From positions 1-64,000 of the forward strand of contig NZ_KB893728.1 in the NCBI RefSeq assembly GCF_000374165.1: DNA of 64,000 nt, in the 5' to 3' direction. The notes below the pieces were generated by a model. That model ran no database searches and was not told the origin of the DNA. It was given only the letters and a program-made list of their open reading frames with translations. This DNA is from Parafrankia elaeagni (GTDB taxonomy: Bacteria > Actinomycetota > Actinomycetes > Frankiales > Frankiaceae). Of the stretch, positions 15,950-24,200 are shown one piece after another; position 1 is the stretch's first letter, and each line of letters starts with the position of its first letter. The position numbers and the translations under genes were made by a program.

Positions 15950-16816
15950 TCACCGGTCTCCTTCCGGGCCACGATCTCGAATGGCACGCTGTCCACCAGA
16001 AGGCTGGAGCTGGGTCAGGAGGCCTCGAGTCGCCTCGACGCAGCGGGCGAGCCGGTCAGCGGGACTGACGCCGGCCTCCGCCTGGGAGCGGATCGGTACC
16101 TCGAGGCCGATCACCCGGTCACGGGGGAGTGCCGTGAGCATGTCGAGCAACGGCAGCTCACCCGTGCCGGGAACCATCCGTTCGAACATCGCCTCGGTTG
16201 CGTAGTCCGTGCCGGTGGGGGCCAGCGGTGCGTCGCTGAGCTGGATGTAGCCGACGAGATGCGGGTCCAGAGCCGCGATGTCCTCGGGGGTGGAACCGGC
16301 GCGGGCGACGTGCATCGTGTCGACAAGGAGACGGAAGTCCGGCCGCCCGACCTGGCGGATGGCCTCGAGCGCCGCCGGCAGATCTCCGATGGTCAGGCCC
16401 GGACTCGGTTCCAGGGTCGTCTCCATGCCGAAGGAGGACGCCATCTCGGCGAGATACCCGAACTGCTCCACGCTGCGTTCCGGATCGGGATCGAGAGAGA
16501 CGGTGTTGACGCGCCGTACGCCCAGCTCGGCCATGAGCTCGAGGTCCGGAAACCGGCCGCGGACATCGGAGCCCGGGCGGACGTTCATTCCCTCGCCGAG
16601 TGAGATGGAGATGCCACGGTCGCGCATCGCCGCGATCATCTCCCGCCGCAGTGCGGCATCGTCGCGCAACGAGAAAGGCGGGTAGCCCAGTGTGCCGTGT
16701 GGATTGGATTCCAGTCCGGTGGAGATGTGCCGGCAACCGAGATCCGCGGCCAGGGAGACGAATTCGGTCGGCGGCATTCCGAAAACGCTGAGAAACTCGA
16801 TTCCCAAATCTTGCAT
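15950..16816 (-). CDS. sugar phosphate isomerase/epimerase family (TIM barrel)
   Basis: A 288-residue xylose-isomerase-like TIM-barrel protein. The conserved strands are SVFGMPPTEFVSLAADLGCRHIS, GISISLGEGMNV, GVRRVNTVSLD, METTLEPSPGLTIGDL (metal-ligand Glu), FRLLVDTMHVARAG (metal-ligand Asp and His) and VIGLEVPIRS (ligand Glu). Family members isomerise sugars, inosose or small keto-acids; the precise substrate cannot be read. The ATG at 16816 follows an excellent AGGAGG ribosome site. It heads a leftward gene after the glyoxalase-fold gene, 100 bp away. Confidence 0.85.
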   Translation of the reverse strand: MQDLGIEFLSVFGMPPTEFVSLAADLGCRHISTGLESNPHGTLGYPPFSLRDDAALRREMIAAMRDRGISISLGEGMNVRPGSDVRGRFPDLELMAELGVRRVNTVSLDPDPERSVEQFGYLAEMASSFGMETTLEPSPGLTIGDLPAALEAIRQVGRPDFRLLVDTMHVARAGSTPEDIAALDPHLVGYIQLSDAPLAPTGTDYATEAMFERMVPGTGELPLLDMLTALPRDRVIGLEVPIRSQAEAGVSPADRLARCVEATRGLLTQLQPSGGQRAIRDRGPEGDR

Positions 16817-16916
16817 CGGTTCAGTCCTCCTGCTCGGTGTCAGGGATCCGCCGTCCCGGGCAGCCGGTGGTCCACTGGTGCGGTGAGGCGTTCGTGCGAC
16901 CGGTGCAGGGCTCAGT

Positions 16917-17306
16917 TCAGGGGGCACCCTCGACGACCTCGAGGGCGTTGCCGTCAGGATCACGGAAGACCGCGAGGCGTACGCCGGAGCCAAGGTCGAT
17001 GGGGCCGGTCAGCAGTTGCCCGCCACCGGCCAGGGCGCGCTCTGTGATTGTTCCCAGGTCGGTGACGTGCATGGTGAGGTACCGAATACCGGTCGCGCCG
17101 ATGAAGACGGCGGGTGGCTCGGTCACCGTCGGAGGCCGCAGCGGAACCATGATCTTGATTGTCACGCCGGGTGCCTGGAGCGGGTGGACGGCTCCGGAAC
17201 TTGAGATGATCACTGGGAGCCGCTCCAGGTCGAAGACGGTGGCGAAGAAGTTCACCAGGGTCTCGTCGGTACTGACGAGACCGACCTCGATGCGCGACAC
17301 CGTCAC
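16917..17306 (-). CDS. VOC/glyoxalase-fold protein
   Basis: A 129-residue protein of the vicinal oxygen chelate superfamily. It shows two beta-alpha-beta-beta-beta modules, the first starting VSRIEVGLVSTDETLVNFFATVFDLERLP and the second IRYLTMHVTDLGTITERALAGGG, ending in VFRDPDGNALEVVEG with a likely metal-ligand Glu. The His at the start of module one in true glyoxalase I is absent, so a dioxygenase-like or binding role is possible. The start GTG 17306 has a good GGGGAGAG site; the frame extends to 17354 without support. Confidence 0.8.
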   Translation of the reverse strand: MTVSRIEVGLVSTDETLVNFFATVFDLERLPVIISSSGAVHPLQAPGVTIKIMVPLRPPTVTEPPAVFIGATGIRYLTMHVTDLGTITERALAGGGQLLTGPIDLGSGVRLAVFRDPDGNALEVVEGAP

Positions 17307-17606
17307 GTTCTCTCCCCTGATGGTTCTGCGGCTGACGGTCACACGATCGCACATGGCGCGTCGGCGTCTCCTCGCGGCGAAACGGCTCCGGATCTACCTG
17401 CCAGGCGGCGCGGGATGGCGACGGCCCACCCCGGACGCGCACTCAGGCGGGTCCTGACCGCCCGGGGCTGACCCGACAGCGAGGAGCTCTGTTGTGTCGG
17501 CCGCGGCGGAATCGCGGGCCGGCGGCCAGGCGTGATCGGGCGACAGGTCGAGCGGTCGGTCGGCTACGGGACGTCCGCGAGATTCTCGATATGTTCACCG
17601 AAATAG

Positions 17607-17634
17607 TTGACAAATGGAGGGTGTGTCTTCTAAC
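17607..17634 (+). promoter_or_regulatory. sigma-70-type promoter of the sulfonate-type region
   Basis: A perfect -35 TTGACA (17607-17612) is followed after 16 bp by TCTAAC (17629-17634), a good actinobacterial -10. The expected start point falls at about 17641-17643, the ATG of the leader peptide, so the transcript would be leaderless or nearly so. This is one of the strongest consensus promoters I saw in the window. Confidence 0.65.
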
Positions 17635-17642
17635 CTCCTCGC

Positions 17643-17726
17643 ATGAGTGAGCACCTGCGCCTCGTCTGTCGTGCTCATATCGACCTTCGGCGCGTTGCCA
17701 GCGCGCTCTGTCAGACCACCAGCTGA
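17643..17726 (+). CDS. cysteine-bearing leader peptide (putative attenuator peptide)
   Basis: A 27-codon ORF beginning MSEHLRLVCRAHIDLRRVAS and ending ALCQTTS. It matches the pattern of actinobacterial leader peptides found upstream of sulfur-uptake and cysteine genes (R-L-V-x-R-x-H-x-D-L-x-R-x-A-x-A-x-C), where ribosome stalling at Cys codons is thought to govern the downstream operon. Two Cys codons (TGT) are present, at positions 9 and 23. It lies just at the predicted transcription start and upstream of the ROK regulator, TauD and SsuABC-like genes, which fits sulfur-responsive attenuation. Identification is by pattern and context. Confidence 0.75.
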   Translation: MSEHLRLVCRAHIDLRRVASALCQTTS

Positions 17727-17764
17727 GTCGTCCGACCACGAGCTGAGTCAGACCACCGGCTGAC
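17711..17764 (+). repeat. three imperfect repeats after the leader peptide (candidate attenuator)
   Basis: Immediately at and after the leader ORF stop the motif GACCACCAGCTGAGTC recurs in three variants (CAGACCACCAGCTGAGTC, CGACCACGAGCTGAGTC, CAGACCACCGGCTGAC) within about 55 bp. Each contains a CAGCTG-like self-complementary core, so alternative pairings are possible. The remainder of 17765-17941 shows no gene. Confidence 0.5.
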
Positions 17765-17941
17765 AGAGCAGCAGCGTCCGCGACCCGCGGTCCGTGCCGT
17801 GCGCCGTCAATGTTGCGCACTGCCGGTACCGCGAGCGGCTTGCCACACATCCGCCTCCTCGCCCGGTGCGGGAGGTGTTCCGCCGCGCCCTCGGGGCCCG
17901 TTGCTGCCGGCGGAAGACACGCGCGTAGGAGAGAGGATCCC

Positions 17942-19318
17942 GTGCCCACTCGGCGCATGAGCCCACCCACCACCCGATCAAGCCCCCGCTCCACAGGCCC
18001 CCGCTCCACAGCCCCCCGCTCCACAGGCCTCGGACCAGGCGACGACCGCCGCGACCTGCCACGGGGCGGCGGCTCGGCTGCGGCCGTCCTGCGCACGGTT
18101 CTCGACCACGGGCCGGTCGCCCGGAGCCACATCGGCGCGGCGACCGGCCTCAGTCCCGCGGCGGTGTCGAGGCAGACGGCGGACCTCATCTCGCTGGGCC
18201 TGCTGCGGGAGCTGCCGGCAGCCGCCTGCGGGCCACGCGCGGGACGTCCGAGTGTGCCGATCGATGTCGACACCGAGACTCATCTCGCCTGCGGCGTGCA
18301 CATCGCGGTTCCCTCCGTCACCTTTGGCCTGGTGGACCTGCGGGGGCGGACGGTGGCCAGGGAGCAGGTGCCGCACCGGGGTGATGCCGACAGCACCCTT
18401 TCGCTGATCGCCCGCCACCTGCCGGGCTTCCTGCGCCGGCACGCGGGCAGCCGTCGGGTTCTCGGTCTCGGTGTGGTGACCGGTGGGCACGTCGACACCA
18501 GGAGCGGCACTGTCATCGAGCACGAACCGCTGGGCTGGCGGAACCTGCCGCTGGGGCCGCTGCTGGCGGCCCGTACCGGTCTGCCGGTGACCGTGGACGG
18601 TCACTCTCGCGCGCTGGCCCAGGCGGAGATCCTGTTCGGGGACCCCCGTGCCCGCTCCAGCCTCGTCCACCTGTTCGTGGGCCATGTCGTGGACGCCGCG
18701 ATCGCCACCGACGGAGTCGTGCACCGCGGGCTGCGTTCAGCCGCCGGCGGCGTGGCGCACCTGCGCCTTGCCGGTCAGGACCAGCCGTGTCCCTGCGGTG
18801 GCCGGGGCTGCGCGCAGGTCGCCCTCTCCGATCGCGCCCTGGTGGCGACCGCGGTCGAACACGGGGTGATCCCGCGCCCTGACCTCGGTCTTCTTCTCCG
18901 TGCGGTCGCCGAGGGGGAGAGCGCGGTCGTCGAGCTGCTGCGCCGTCGGCTCCGGGCTATCGCCAGAGTCGTGGCGACGTTGCTGGACATGCTCGATCCC
19001 GAGGTCCTGGTCCTGACCGAGCTCGGCACGATTCATCGTCCGCATCTGCTGCCGGACCTGTTCGAGGAGATAGCCGCGCATTCCCGTACGTGCCGGGATC
19101 CGGAGCTCGTCGTGCGCCCGAGCAGTTTCGGGGTGGACGTCCTCGCCATCGCCGCGGGAGCGACCGTGCTGGACTTCGTCCACCGGAGCCCGCGCACGCT
19201 GCGCAACGCCGGTGGACCGGTACCCGTGCCGGTGCCACCGCCGGCATGGGCCGCTTTCGCGACGTACTCCGGTAGTGGATTGGAAATATTTCTGTTCGAT
19301 CCGAAATTGTTGACCTGA
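17942..19318 (+). CDS. ROK-family transcriptional regulator
   Basis: A ROK-type regulator of 458 residues. After a Pro/Ser/Thr-rich N-terminus with three 16-bp DNA repeats, a winged helix (VLRTVLDHGPVARSHIGAATGLSPAAVSRQTADLISLGLL) leads into the ROK fold (LACGVHIAVPSVTFGLVDLRG) and the zinc-type cluster CPCGGRGC at 18785-18808. The sugar-kinase E-x-G-H motif preceding this cluster reads G-x-A-H, so kinase activity is excluded. The start GTG 17942 follows AGGAGAGAGG. Its place between the sulfur leader peptide and the TauD/ABC genes suggests it regulates organosulfur use, which is not the usual sugar role of ROK proteins. Confidence 0.88.
   Translation: MPTRRMSPPTTRSSPRSTGPRSTAPRSTGLGPGDDRRDLPRGGGSAAAVLRTVLDHGPVARSHIGAATGLSPAAVSRQTADLISLGLLRELPAAACGPRAGRPSVPIDVDTETHLACGVHIAVPSVTFGLVDLRGRTVAREQVPHRGDADSTLSLIARHLPGFLRRHAGSRRVLGLGVVTGGHVDTRSGTVIEHEPLGWRNLPLGPLLAARTGLPVTVDGHSRALAQAEILFGDPRARSSLVHLFVGHVVDAAIATDGVVHRGLRSAAGGVAHLRLAGQDQPCPCGGRGCAQVALSDRALVATAVEHGVIPRPDLGLLLRAVAEGESAVVELLRRRLRAIARVVATLLDMLDPEVLVLTELGTIHRPHLLPDLFEEIAAHSRTCRDPELVVRPSSFGVDVLAIAAGATVLDFVHRSPRTLRNAGGPVPVPVPPPAWAAFATYSGSGLEIFLFDPKLLT
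17984..18029 (+). repeat. in-gene 16-bp tandem repeats (three copies)
   Basis: CCCCGCTCCACAGGC-like units occur three times within the ROK gene, encoding the repeated RSTG-P-RSTA-P-RSTG stretch before the DNA-binding domain. Confidence 0.7.
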
Positions 19319-19450
19319 GCTAACTGCGGTATGAAGATGGAATTCGCCCGGAATTCGGTGCAGCGAGTTCCGTGGGCCTTGTTCCTTCAACCCGCGTGGT
19401 TGCGCCCTGCTCTTTTTACGCGCCTTCGCGCCCGAAAGGTGAGTGTAAAG

Positions 19451-20380
19451 ATGACCAGCACTGTCCAGAGTCTGGGTCTGGACGTCAGGCCGTTGTCGGG
19501 ATATACCGGCGCCGAGATCCACGGTGTCGACCTGCGTGCGGACCTTGACGACGCGACCATCGCCGAGATCCGTTCCACCCTGCTGAAGTGGAAGGTGGTG
19601 TTCTTCCGCGACCAGCACCTGGACCACGCCCAGCAGGTGGCGTTCGGGCGGCGTTTCGGCCTGCTCACCCCGGCGCATCCACACGAGACCGAGCCGCCGG
19701 AGGGGCACCCGGAGATCCTCCCGATCGACAGCCGGAGGTATGCGAAGCTCTTCGGTGACAGGCGCAAGGCGACCTACGACAACGGCTGGCACACCGACGT
19801 GACGGCGCTGGTGAATCCGCCGGCCGGCTCGATCCTGCGCGCCGACATCGTGCCGCCCTACGGCGGCGACACGGCCTGGACGAACCTGGTGGCCGCGTAC
19901 GAGGCGCTGCCCGAGCCGCTGCGGGCCCTGGCTGACAGCCTGCGGGCCCGGCACAGCTTCAACGCGCCGATCTTCGACAGCGGCGTGTACGGGCAGCGGA
20001 TCGCCTCGAATCCCCTCGTCGCGATCCACCCGGTCGTCCGGGTACACCCGGAGACGGGTGAGCGGGCGCTGTTCGTCAGCCCCAGCTTCACCGCCCGCGA
20101 CAACAACATCATCGGCCTCTCCGCCCGGCAGAGCCAGCGCGTCCTCGACCTCCTCTACGAGCAGATCTCCCGGCCGGAGTTCACCGTGCGGTTCAAGTGG
20201 AACCCGGGTGACATCGCTTTCTGGGACAACCGGGCCACCGCACACCTCGGGCCGTCCGACCTCAGTCACCTCGAGTTCGACCGGGTTCTCTACCGGGTGA
20301 CTCTTGAGGGTGATGTCCCCGTCGGCGTCGACGGAAAGGAATCCGAGCTGGTCGCCGGATCGCCTTTCCTCGGTTCCTGA
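19451..20380 (+). CDS. TauD/TfdA-family Fe(II)/2-oxoglutarate dioxygenase
   Basis: A 309-residue alpha-ketoglutarate-dependent dioxygenase. The iron ligands are His114 and Asp116 in WHTDVT and His265 in RATAHLGPSD, and Arg282 in RVLYRVTLEG would bind the 2-oxoglutarate carboxylate. The N-terminal GAEIHGVDLRADLDDATIAEIRSTLLKWKVVFFRDQHL is standard for TauD and alkylsulfatase AtsK-type enzymes. Together with the downstream SsuABC-type transporter it would release sulfite or sulfate from a sulfonate or sulfate ester in the cytoplasm. The ATG at 19451 follows GAAAGGTGAG; the frame also runs from 19331 but without ribosome site. Confidence 0.9.
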   Translation: MTSTVQSLGLDVRPLSGYTGAEIHGVDLRADLDDATIAEIRSTLLKWKVVFFRDQHLDHAQQVAFGRRFGLLTPAHPHETEPPEGHPEILPIDSRRYAKLFGDRRKATYDNGWHTDVTALVNPPAGSILRADIVPPYGGDTAWTNLVAAYEALPEPLRALADSLRARHSFNAPIFDSGVYGQRIASNPLVAIHPVVRVHPETGERALFVSPSFTARDNNIIGLSARQSQRVLDLLYEQISRPEFTVRFKWNPGDIAFWDNRATAHLGPSDLSHLEFDRVLYRVTLEGDVPVGVDGKESELVAGSPFLGS

Positions 20381-20464
20381 GCTCCGGTCGCTGTTTCTGA
20401 TCGCCGTACTGCCTTCTGCCCCCGGCGCGGCCTGGCCGTGAGGCCATCGTGACCTGGACACCTG

Positions 20465-20497
20465 GCCGTCGGCACCGGTCCCACCGGTGCCGACGGC
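20465..20497 (+). terminator. perfect 15-bp stem hairpin with 3-nt loop
   Basis: The arms GCCGTCGGCACCGGT (20465-20479) and ACCGGTGCCGACGGC (20483-20497) flank CCC, and TCCTTTCG follows. It lies between the dioxygenase and the binding-protein gene, 21 bp before the latter's ATG. It may be a partial terminator or an mRNA-stabilising element inside the operon. Confidence 0.65.
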
Positions 20498-20518
20498 TCC
20501 TTTCGCCTGGAGATATGC

Positions 20519-21559
20519 ATGCACCTACGACGGACCCGCAGGCGGTGGTCGGCGCTGGTGTCCGCCGGCCTCGTCGCCATCCTGGCCACCGGCCTGGCGG
20601 CCTGCGGCGGAGGAGACGACGGGGAAGCGTCCGACGCGGCGACCCCCGGGCAGGTGGACACGTTGCGCATCGGCGACCAGGGCAAGCTCCTGGAGCTGCA
20701 GATCACCCTGTCGGGCCAGGAGCAGGGCGCGCCGTACACACTGAACTGGAACACCTTCGCCGACGGGCCGCACATGAACGCGGCCTTCAGCGCCGACCGG
20801 CTGGATGTCGGCTACATGGGGGACACACCGGTCCTGTTCGCGAACGCGGCCGACGCCGGGGTGGTCGCGGTGGCCGTCTCGGAGTCCTCCGTGAACGCCC
20901 AGACCATCTTCGCGGCGGCGGACTCGGGTATTCGCGGTCCCGCCGACCTGAAGGGGAAGCGGATCGCGCTCACCCAGGGAACGTCCCTGCACGGGTATCT
21001 CCTCAACCAGCTCGACTCGGCCGGACTCAGCCAGGATGACGTCACCGTGGTGAACGTTCCGGTCACGAGCCTGCCCTCCACGTTCGCCTCCGGCCAGGTG
21101 GACGCGGTGGTGTATGTCCGCCAGTACGGTGCGGCGATCACCGCGCAGAACAGGGGTTCCTACGAGGTGAGGACGACCCCGCTGCCGCATTTCGGCGTCC
21201 TGCTGGCAGCGAAGGACGCGTTGGCCGACCCGGCTCGGCGCGCCGCGGTGAAGGACTTCGTCCTCCGTTTCTCACGGGCGTCGGCCTGGCCCAAGGAGAA
21301 CCCGGACGAATGGGTCCAGCAGTACTACGTCAAAAATCTCAAGCAGGACCCGGCCGCGGCCCGGGAGTACTTCGACAGCACACCCGCGACCAGGTTCACC
21401 CCGGTCACGGAGGCGTTCGTCGAAAGCCAGCGCGTTCAGGGGGAACTGCTCTCCGGTGTCGGTGAGCTACCGGCGTCGCTGAACGTCGACGACGAGATCG
21501 ACAACGCGTTCAACGACGAGCTCAGGGCAGCGTTCACCGCCGCAGGCCTGCCGATATGA
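20519..21559 (+). CDS. ABC transporter substrate-binding lipoprotein, sulfonate/taurine type
   Basis: A 346-residue binding protein with a lipoprotein signal: a basic MHLRRTRRRW start, a hydrophobic core and lipobox TGLAAC with Cys29. The mature domain is of the SsuA/TauA (NMT1-like) class: TLRIGDQGKLLELQITLSGQ, then the hallmark NAAFSADRLDVGYMGDTPVLFA and DLKGKRIALTQGTSLHGYLLNQL. It would capture an organosulfur compound outside the membrane and deliver it to the permease encoded next. A GGAG site precedes the ATG. Confidence 0.87.
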   Translation: MHLRRTRRRWSALVSAGLVAILATGLAACGGGDDGEASDAATPGQVDTLRIGDQGKLLELQITLSGQEQGAPYTLNWNTFADGPHMNAAFSADRLDVGYMGDTPVLFANAADAGVVAVAVSESSVNAQTIFAAADSGIRGPADLKGKRIALTQGTSLHGYLLNQLDSAGLSQDDVTVVNVPVTSLPSTFASGQVDAVVYVRQYGAAITAQNRGSYEVRTTPLPHFGVLLAAKDALADPARRAAVKDFVLRFSRASAWPKENPDEWVQQYYVKNLKQDPAAAREYFDSTPATRFTPVTEAFVESQRVQGELLSGVGELPASLNVDDEIDNAFNDELRAAFTAAGLPI

Positions 21560-21611
21560 GCGTCCCGTCCACGAGCGACCGCCCGTCGCGGAGCAGCGGA
21601 GCGAGGCAGCC

Positions 21612-22478
21612 ATGACCGATGTGATCGATGAATCCGTCGTGCGGACCGTCGGCGCGCACCTGGCTCCGGTACTGACCGATCCGACCGGTACCCGCCGTCA
21701 CACACGCCGCCCGCGGATCGTGCCGCCCTGGACGCGCCGTCTGTCCGGGCCGGCCCTGCTGTTCCTCCTCTGGCTTGCGCTGACCGGGCTGGACCTGGTC
21801 AGCGACCGGGCGTTGGCCTCACCCGGCGCGGTGGTGAGCGCGGCGCGGGAGCTGTGGAGCTCGGGCGAGCTGACCGGCAACCTCGGGACCTCCCTGCTCC
21901 GGGTGGCCTGGGGCTGCGCGATCGGTCTCGCCATCGGCCTGGCGCTCGCGGTCGTGGCGGGGTTCTTCCGGTTCGGTGAGGACGTCGTCGACTCCGCGAT
22001 GAACTTCCTGCGCACGATCCCGGTGATCGCGCTGCTTCCACTGATCATCGTCTGGATCGGGATCGGTGAGGAGGCGAAGATCTTTCTGATCGCCGTGGGT
22101 GTGATCTTCCCGGTCTACATGAACACCTTCTCCGCGATCCGCGGTGTGGACATCAGACTCGTCGAGGCCGGCAGGGCCTTCGGGCTCGGTCGGCTCGGCC
22201 TGATCCGCCGTGTGATCATCCCCGGCGCCGTCCCGGGCTTTCTGACCGGACTGCGCTGGTCCCTGGGCGTCGCCTGGCTTCTGCTGATCTTCGCCGAGCA
22301 GGTCAACGCCGACTCCGGTATCGGTTACCTGCTCAACCGCGCCCAGGGCTGGAACCGGACCGACATCATGGTCCTCTGCCTGGTGATCTACGGCCTCCTC
22401 GGACTGGCCTGCGACGGCATCGTCCGCCTTCTGGAAAGGAGCCTGCTGTCATGGCGACGCGGATTCTCCGGCACCTGA
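21612..22478 (+). CDS. ABC transporter permease, SsuC/TauC type
   Basis: A 288-residue integral membrane permease of the BPD_transp_1 family with about six helices and the EAA-type loop near VEAGRAFGLGRLGLIRRVIIPGAVPGFLTGLRWSLGVAWLLL. Similarity in layout to SsuC/TauC and position between the binding protein and the ATPase define a sulfonate-type importer. The ATG at 21612 follows GAGGCAGCC. The 3' end overlaps the ATPase gene start by 28 bp. Confidence 0.87.
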   Translation: MTDVIDESVVRTVGAHLAPVLTDPTGTRRHTRRPRIVPPWTRRLSGPALLFLLWLALTGLDLVSDRALASPGAVVSAARELWSSGELTGNLGTSLLRVAWGCAIGLAIGLALAVVAGFFRFGEDVVDSAMNFLRTIPVIALLPLIIVWIGIGEEAKIFLIAVGVIFPVYMNTFSAIRGVDIRLVEAGRAFGLGRLGLIRRVIIPGAVPGFLTGLRWSLGVAWLLLIFAEQVNADSGIGYLLNRAQGWNRTDIMVLCLVIYGLLGLACDGIVRLLERSLLSWRRGFSGT

Positions 22479-23377
22479 CAGGCGCCGCCACCCCCACAGC
22501 CGCCACCCCCACAGCCGCCACCCCCACAGCCGCTGGCCCGCTCGGCGCCGGCGCGGTGGGCGCTGACCAGGTGGACGCTGACCAGGTGGGCGCTGACCGG
22601 GTGGGCGCTGACCGGGTGGGCGACGCCCGGTTCGGCTCCCCGGCCGATGCCCCGGCCGGGGAGGAGCCTGCCGCGGCCGTCCGGGTACGTGGTCTGACCC
22701 GCGCCTTCGGGCCCCGTGTGGTGCTCGACGGGCTCGACCTGACCGTAGCGTCCGGTGAGTTCGTGGCGTTGCTGGGGCGCAGCGGCTCCGGGAAGAGCAC
22801 CCTGCTGCGGATTCTCGGCGGGTTCGACGACGAGGTCACCGGAGACGTGCTCGTCGCCCGCCGGCGCGCCGTGGTCTTCCAGGAGCCGCGGCTGCTGCCG
22901 TGGACGCGGGCGCTCGGCAACGTCGTCCTCGGCCTGCGGGGAACGGACGTGGACAGTCGCGGGCGCGCCGCGCTCGCGGAGGTGGGGCTCGCCGGACGGG
23001 AGAGATCCTGGCCGGTGACCCTCTCCGGCGGTGAGTCCCAGCGGGTGGCGCTCGCCCGCGCGCTCGTGCGCGAACCGGATCTGGTCATGCTCGACGAGCC
23101 GTTCGGCGCGCTGGACGCACTGACCCGGATCCGGATGCACGCCCTGCTCCAGGAACTGTGCCGGCGGCACCGTCCCGCGGTGCTGTTCGTGACCCATGAC
23201 GTCGACGAGGCCATCCTGCTGGCGGATCGGATCCTGGTCCTGACCGAGGGCAGGCTCTCCTTCCAGGCACCGGTCGCCCTGCCCGCGCCGAGGCTGCGCA
23301 CCGACCCCGCGTTCGCGGACCTGCGCTCCCGGCTGCTGGCCGAGCTGGGTGTCCAGGAGTTGACCGACGTCCACTGA
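22451..23377 (+). CDS. ABC transporter ATP-binding protein, SsuB/TauB type
   Basis: A 308-residue ATPase. Walker A GRSGSGKST at residues 109-117, Q-loop VVFQEPRLLPW, signature LSGGESQRVALARAL, Walker B LVMLDEP and the switch His in VTHDVDEA are all intact. The first 65 residues are an unusual low-complexity extension made by 15-bp DNA repeats (ATPTA three times, then GADQV/GADRV four times) before the conserved domain opens at AVRVRGLTRAFG. It energises the adjacent SsuC-like permease for sulfonate-type uptake. Confidence 0.9.
   Translation: MATRILRHLTGAATPTAATPTAATPTAAGPLGAGAVGADQVDADQVGADRVGADRVGDARFGSPADAPAGEEPAAAVRVRGLTRAFGPRVVLDGLDLTVASGEFVALLGRSGSGKSTLLRILGGFDDEVTGDVLVARRRAVVFQEPRLLPWTRALGNVVLGLRGTDVDSRGRAALAEVGLAGRERSWPVTLSGGESQRVALARALVREPDLVMLDEPFGALDALTRIRMHALLQELCRRHRPAVLFVTHDVDEAILLADRILVLTEGRLSFQAPVALPAPRLRTDPAFADLRSRLLAELGVQELTDVH
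22484..22621 (+). repeat. two blocks of 15-bp in-frame tandem repeats in the ABC ATPase gene
   Basis: GCCGCCACCCCCACA-like units (three copies, 22484-22531) and GGGCGCTGACCAGGT-like units (four copies, 22562-22621) lengthen the ATPase N-terminus by multiples of five residues. Unit length is a multiple of three, so copy-number change would not break the frame. Confidence 0.8.
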
Positions 23378-23624
23378 TCCCGGCACACCCGTGGAACCAC
23401 CGCCGGAGGGGCTCAGTCAGCCGCTCCGGCGTCCGGTCGTGGTCGGGTGCCCGAACCGCCGGTGGCAGGCGCCGCGTAGTAGTCGGTGGATCGCCTCCCA
23501 TGGCGGACAGACCACGGCGGACAAGGAGCCGGCATGGCCGACCTCGCCCGGCGCTCTCGGGAAATCGGGAAGACCGGGCAACCTGCCGCCGTCCCCGTGG
23601 CCTCTGTAGGGGTGAGGGAGGGCC

Positions 23625-24200
23625 GTGGTGCGCACAGATGAGGGCGACGACGGCGGCTTCACGGCGTACTTCGCGTCGAGGGCTGCCGGGCTGTTGCGGT
23701 TTGCCTATCTGCTGACGGGCGACTCCGCCGAGGCGGAGGACCTGACGCAGACGACCCTGACCCGGGTGTTCGCCGTCTGGCCGCGGGTCCGTGGCCACGA
23801 CAGGCCCGACGCGTACGCCCGCCGAGTGATGGTGAACGCCAACGCCCGTCGGTTCCGGCGCCGCCAGGTCCGACAGGTTCTCGTCGAGCTGCCGCCGGAA
23901 CGGACGGCGTCGTCGCCGCAGCTCGCGGCCGTCGAGGACCGGGCGGGGCTTGCCGCGGCACTCGCGGCGTTGCCGCCGCGGCAGCGGGCGGTCGTCGTGC
24001 TGCGCTACTGCGAGGACCTGCCCGAGGCCGAGGTTGCCGCGCTGATGCGCTGCTCGGTCGGCACGGTGAAAAGCCAGGCCGTAAAGGGCCTCGCGAAGCT
24101 GCGTATCCATCCCGCGCTCGCCGGTCCCACCAGACCCGCTGCCCCGTCGGCCCCGAGCCGGGTTGGACGCCCCGTCGTCGCGCGGGAGGAGACGCTATGA
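23625..24200 (+). CDS. SigE-family RNA polymerase sigma factor (ECF type)
   Basis: A 191-residue ECF sigma factor of the actinobacterial SigE (SigE-family, sigma-70-like) group. Region 2 reads FAYLLTGDSAEAEDLTQTTLTRVFAVWPRV and includes DAYARRVMVNANARRFRRR. Region 4 reads ALAALPPRQRAVVVLRYCEDLPEAEVAALMRCSVGTVKSQAVKGLAKLR. GGAGGG precedes the GTG start (23625, with 23628 also possible). It overlaps by ATGA the gene for a membrane protein that probably serves as its regulator. Confidence 0.9.
   Translation: MVRTDEGDDGGFTAYFASRAAGLLRFAYLLTGDSAEAEDLTQTTLTRVFAVWPRVRGHDRPDAYARRVMVNANARRFRRRQVRQVLVELPPERTASSPQLAAVEDRAGLAAALAALPPRQRAVVVLRYCEDLPEAEVAALMRCSVGTVKSQAVKGLAKLRIHPALAGPTRPAAPSAPSRVGRPVVAREETL

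Noticed and set aside
18737-20524. Long minus-strand ORF opposite the ROK and TauD genes
   Set aside because: Composition typical of antisense shadows (Arg/His/Gly/Asp-rich), contradicted by strong motifs on the plus strand.
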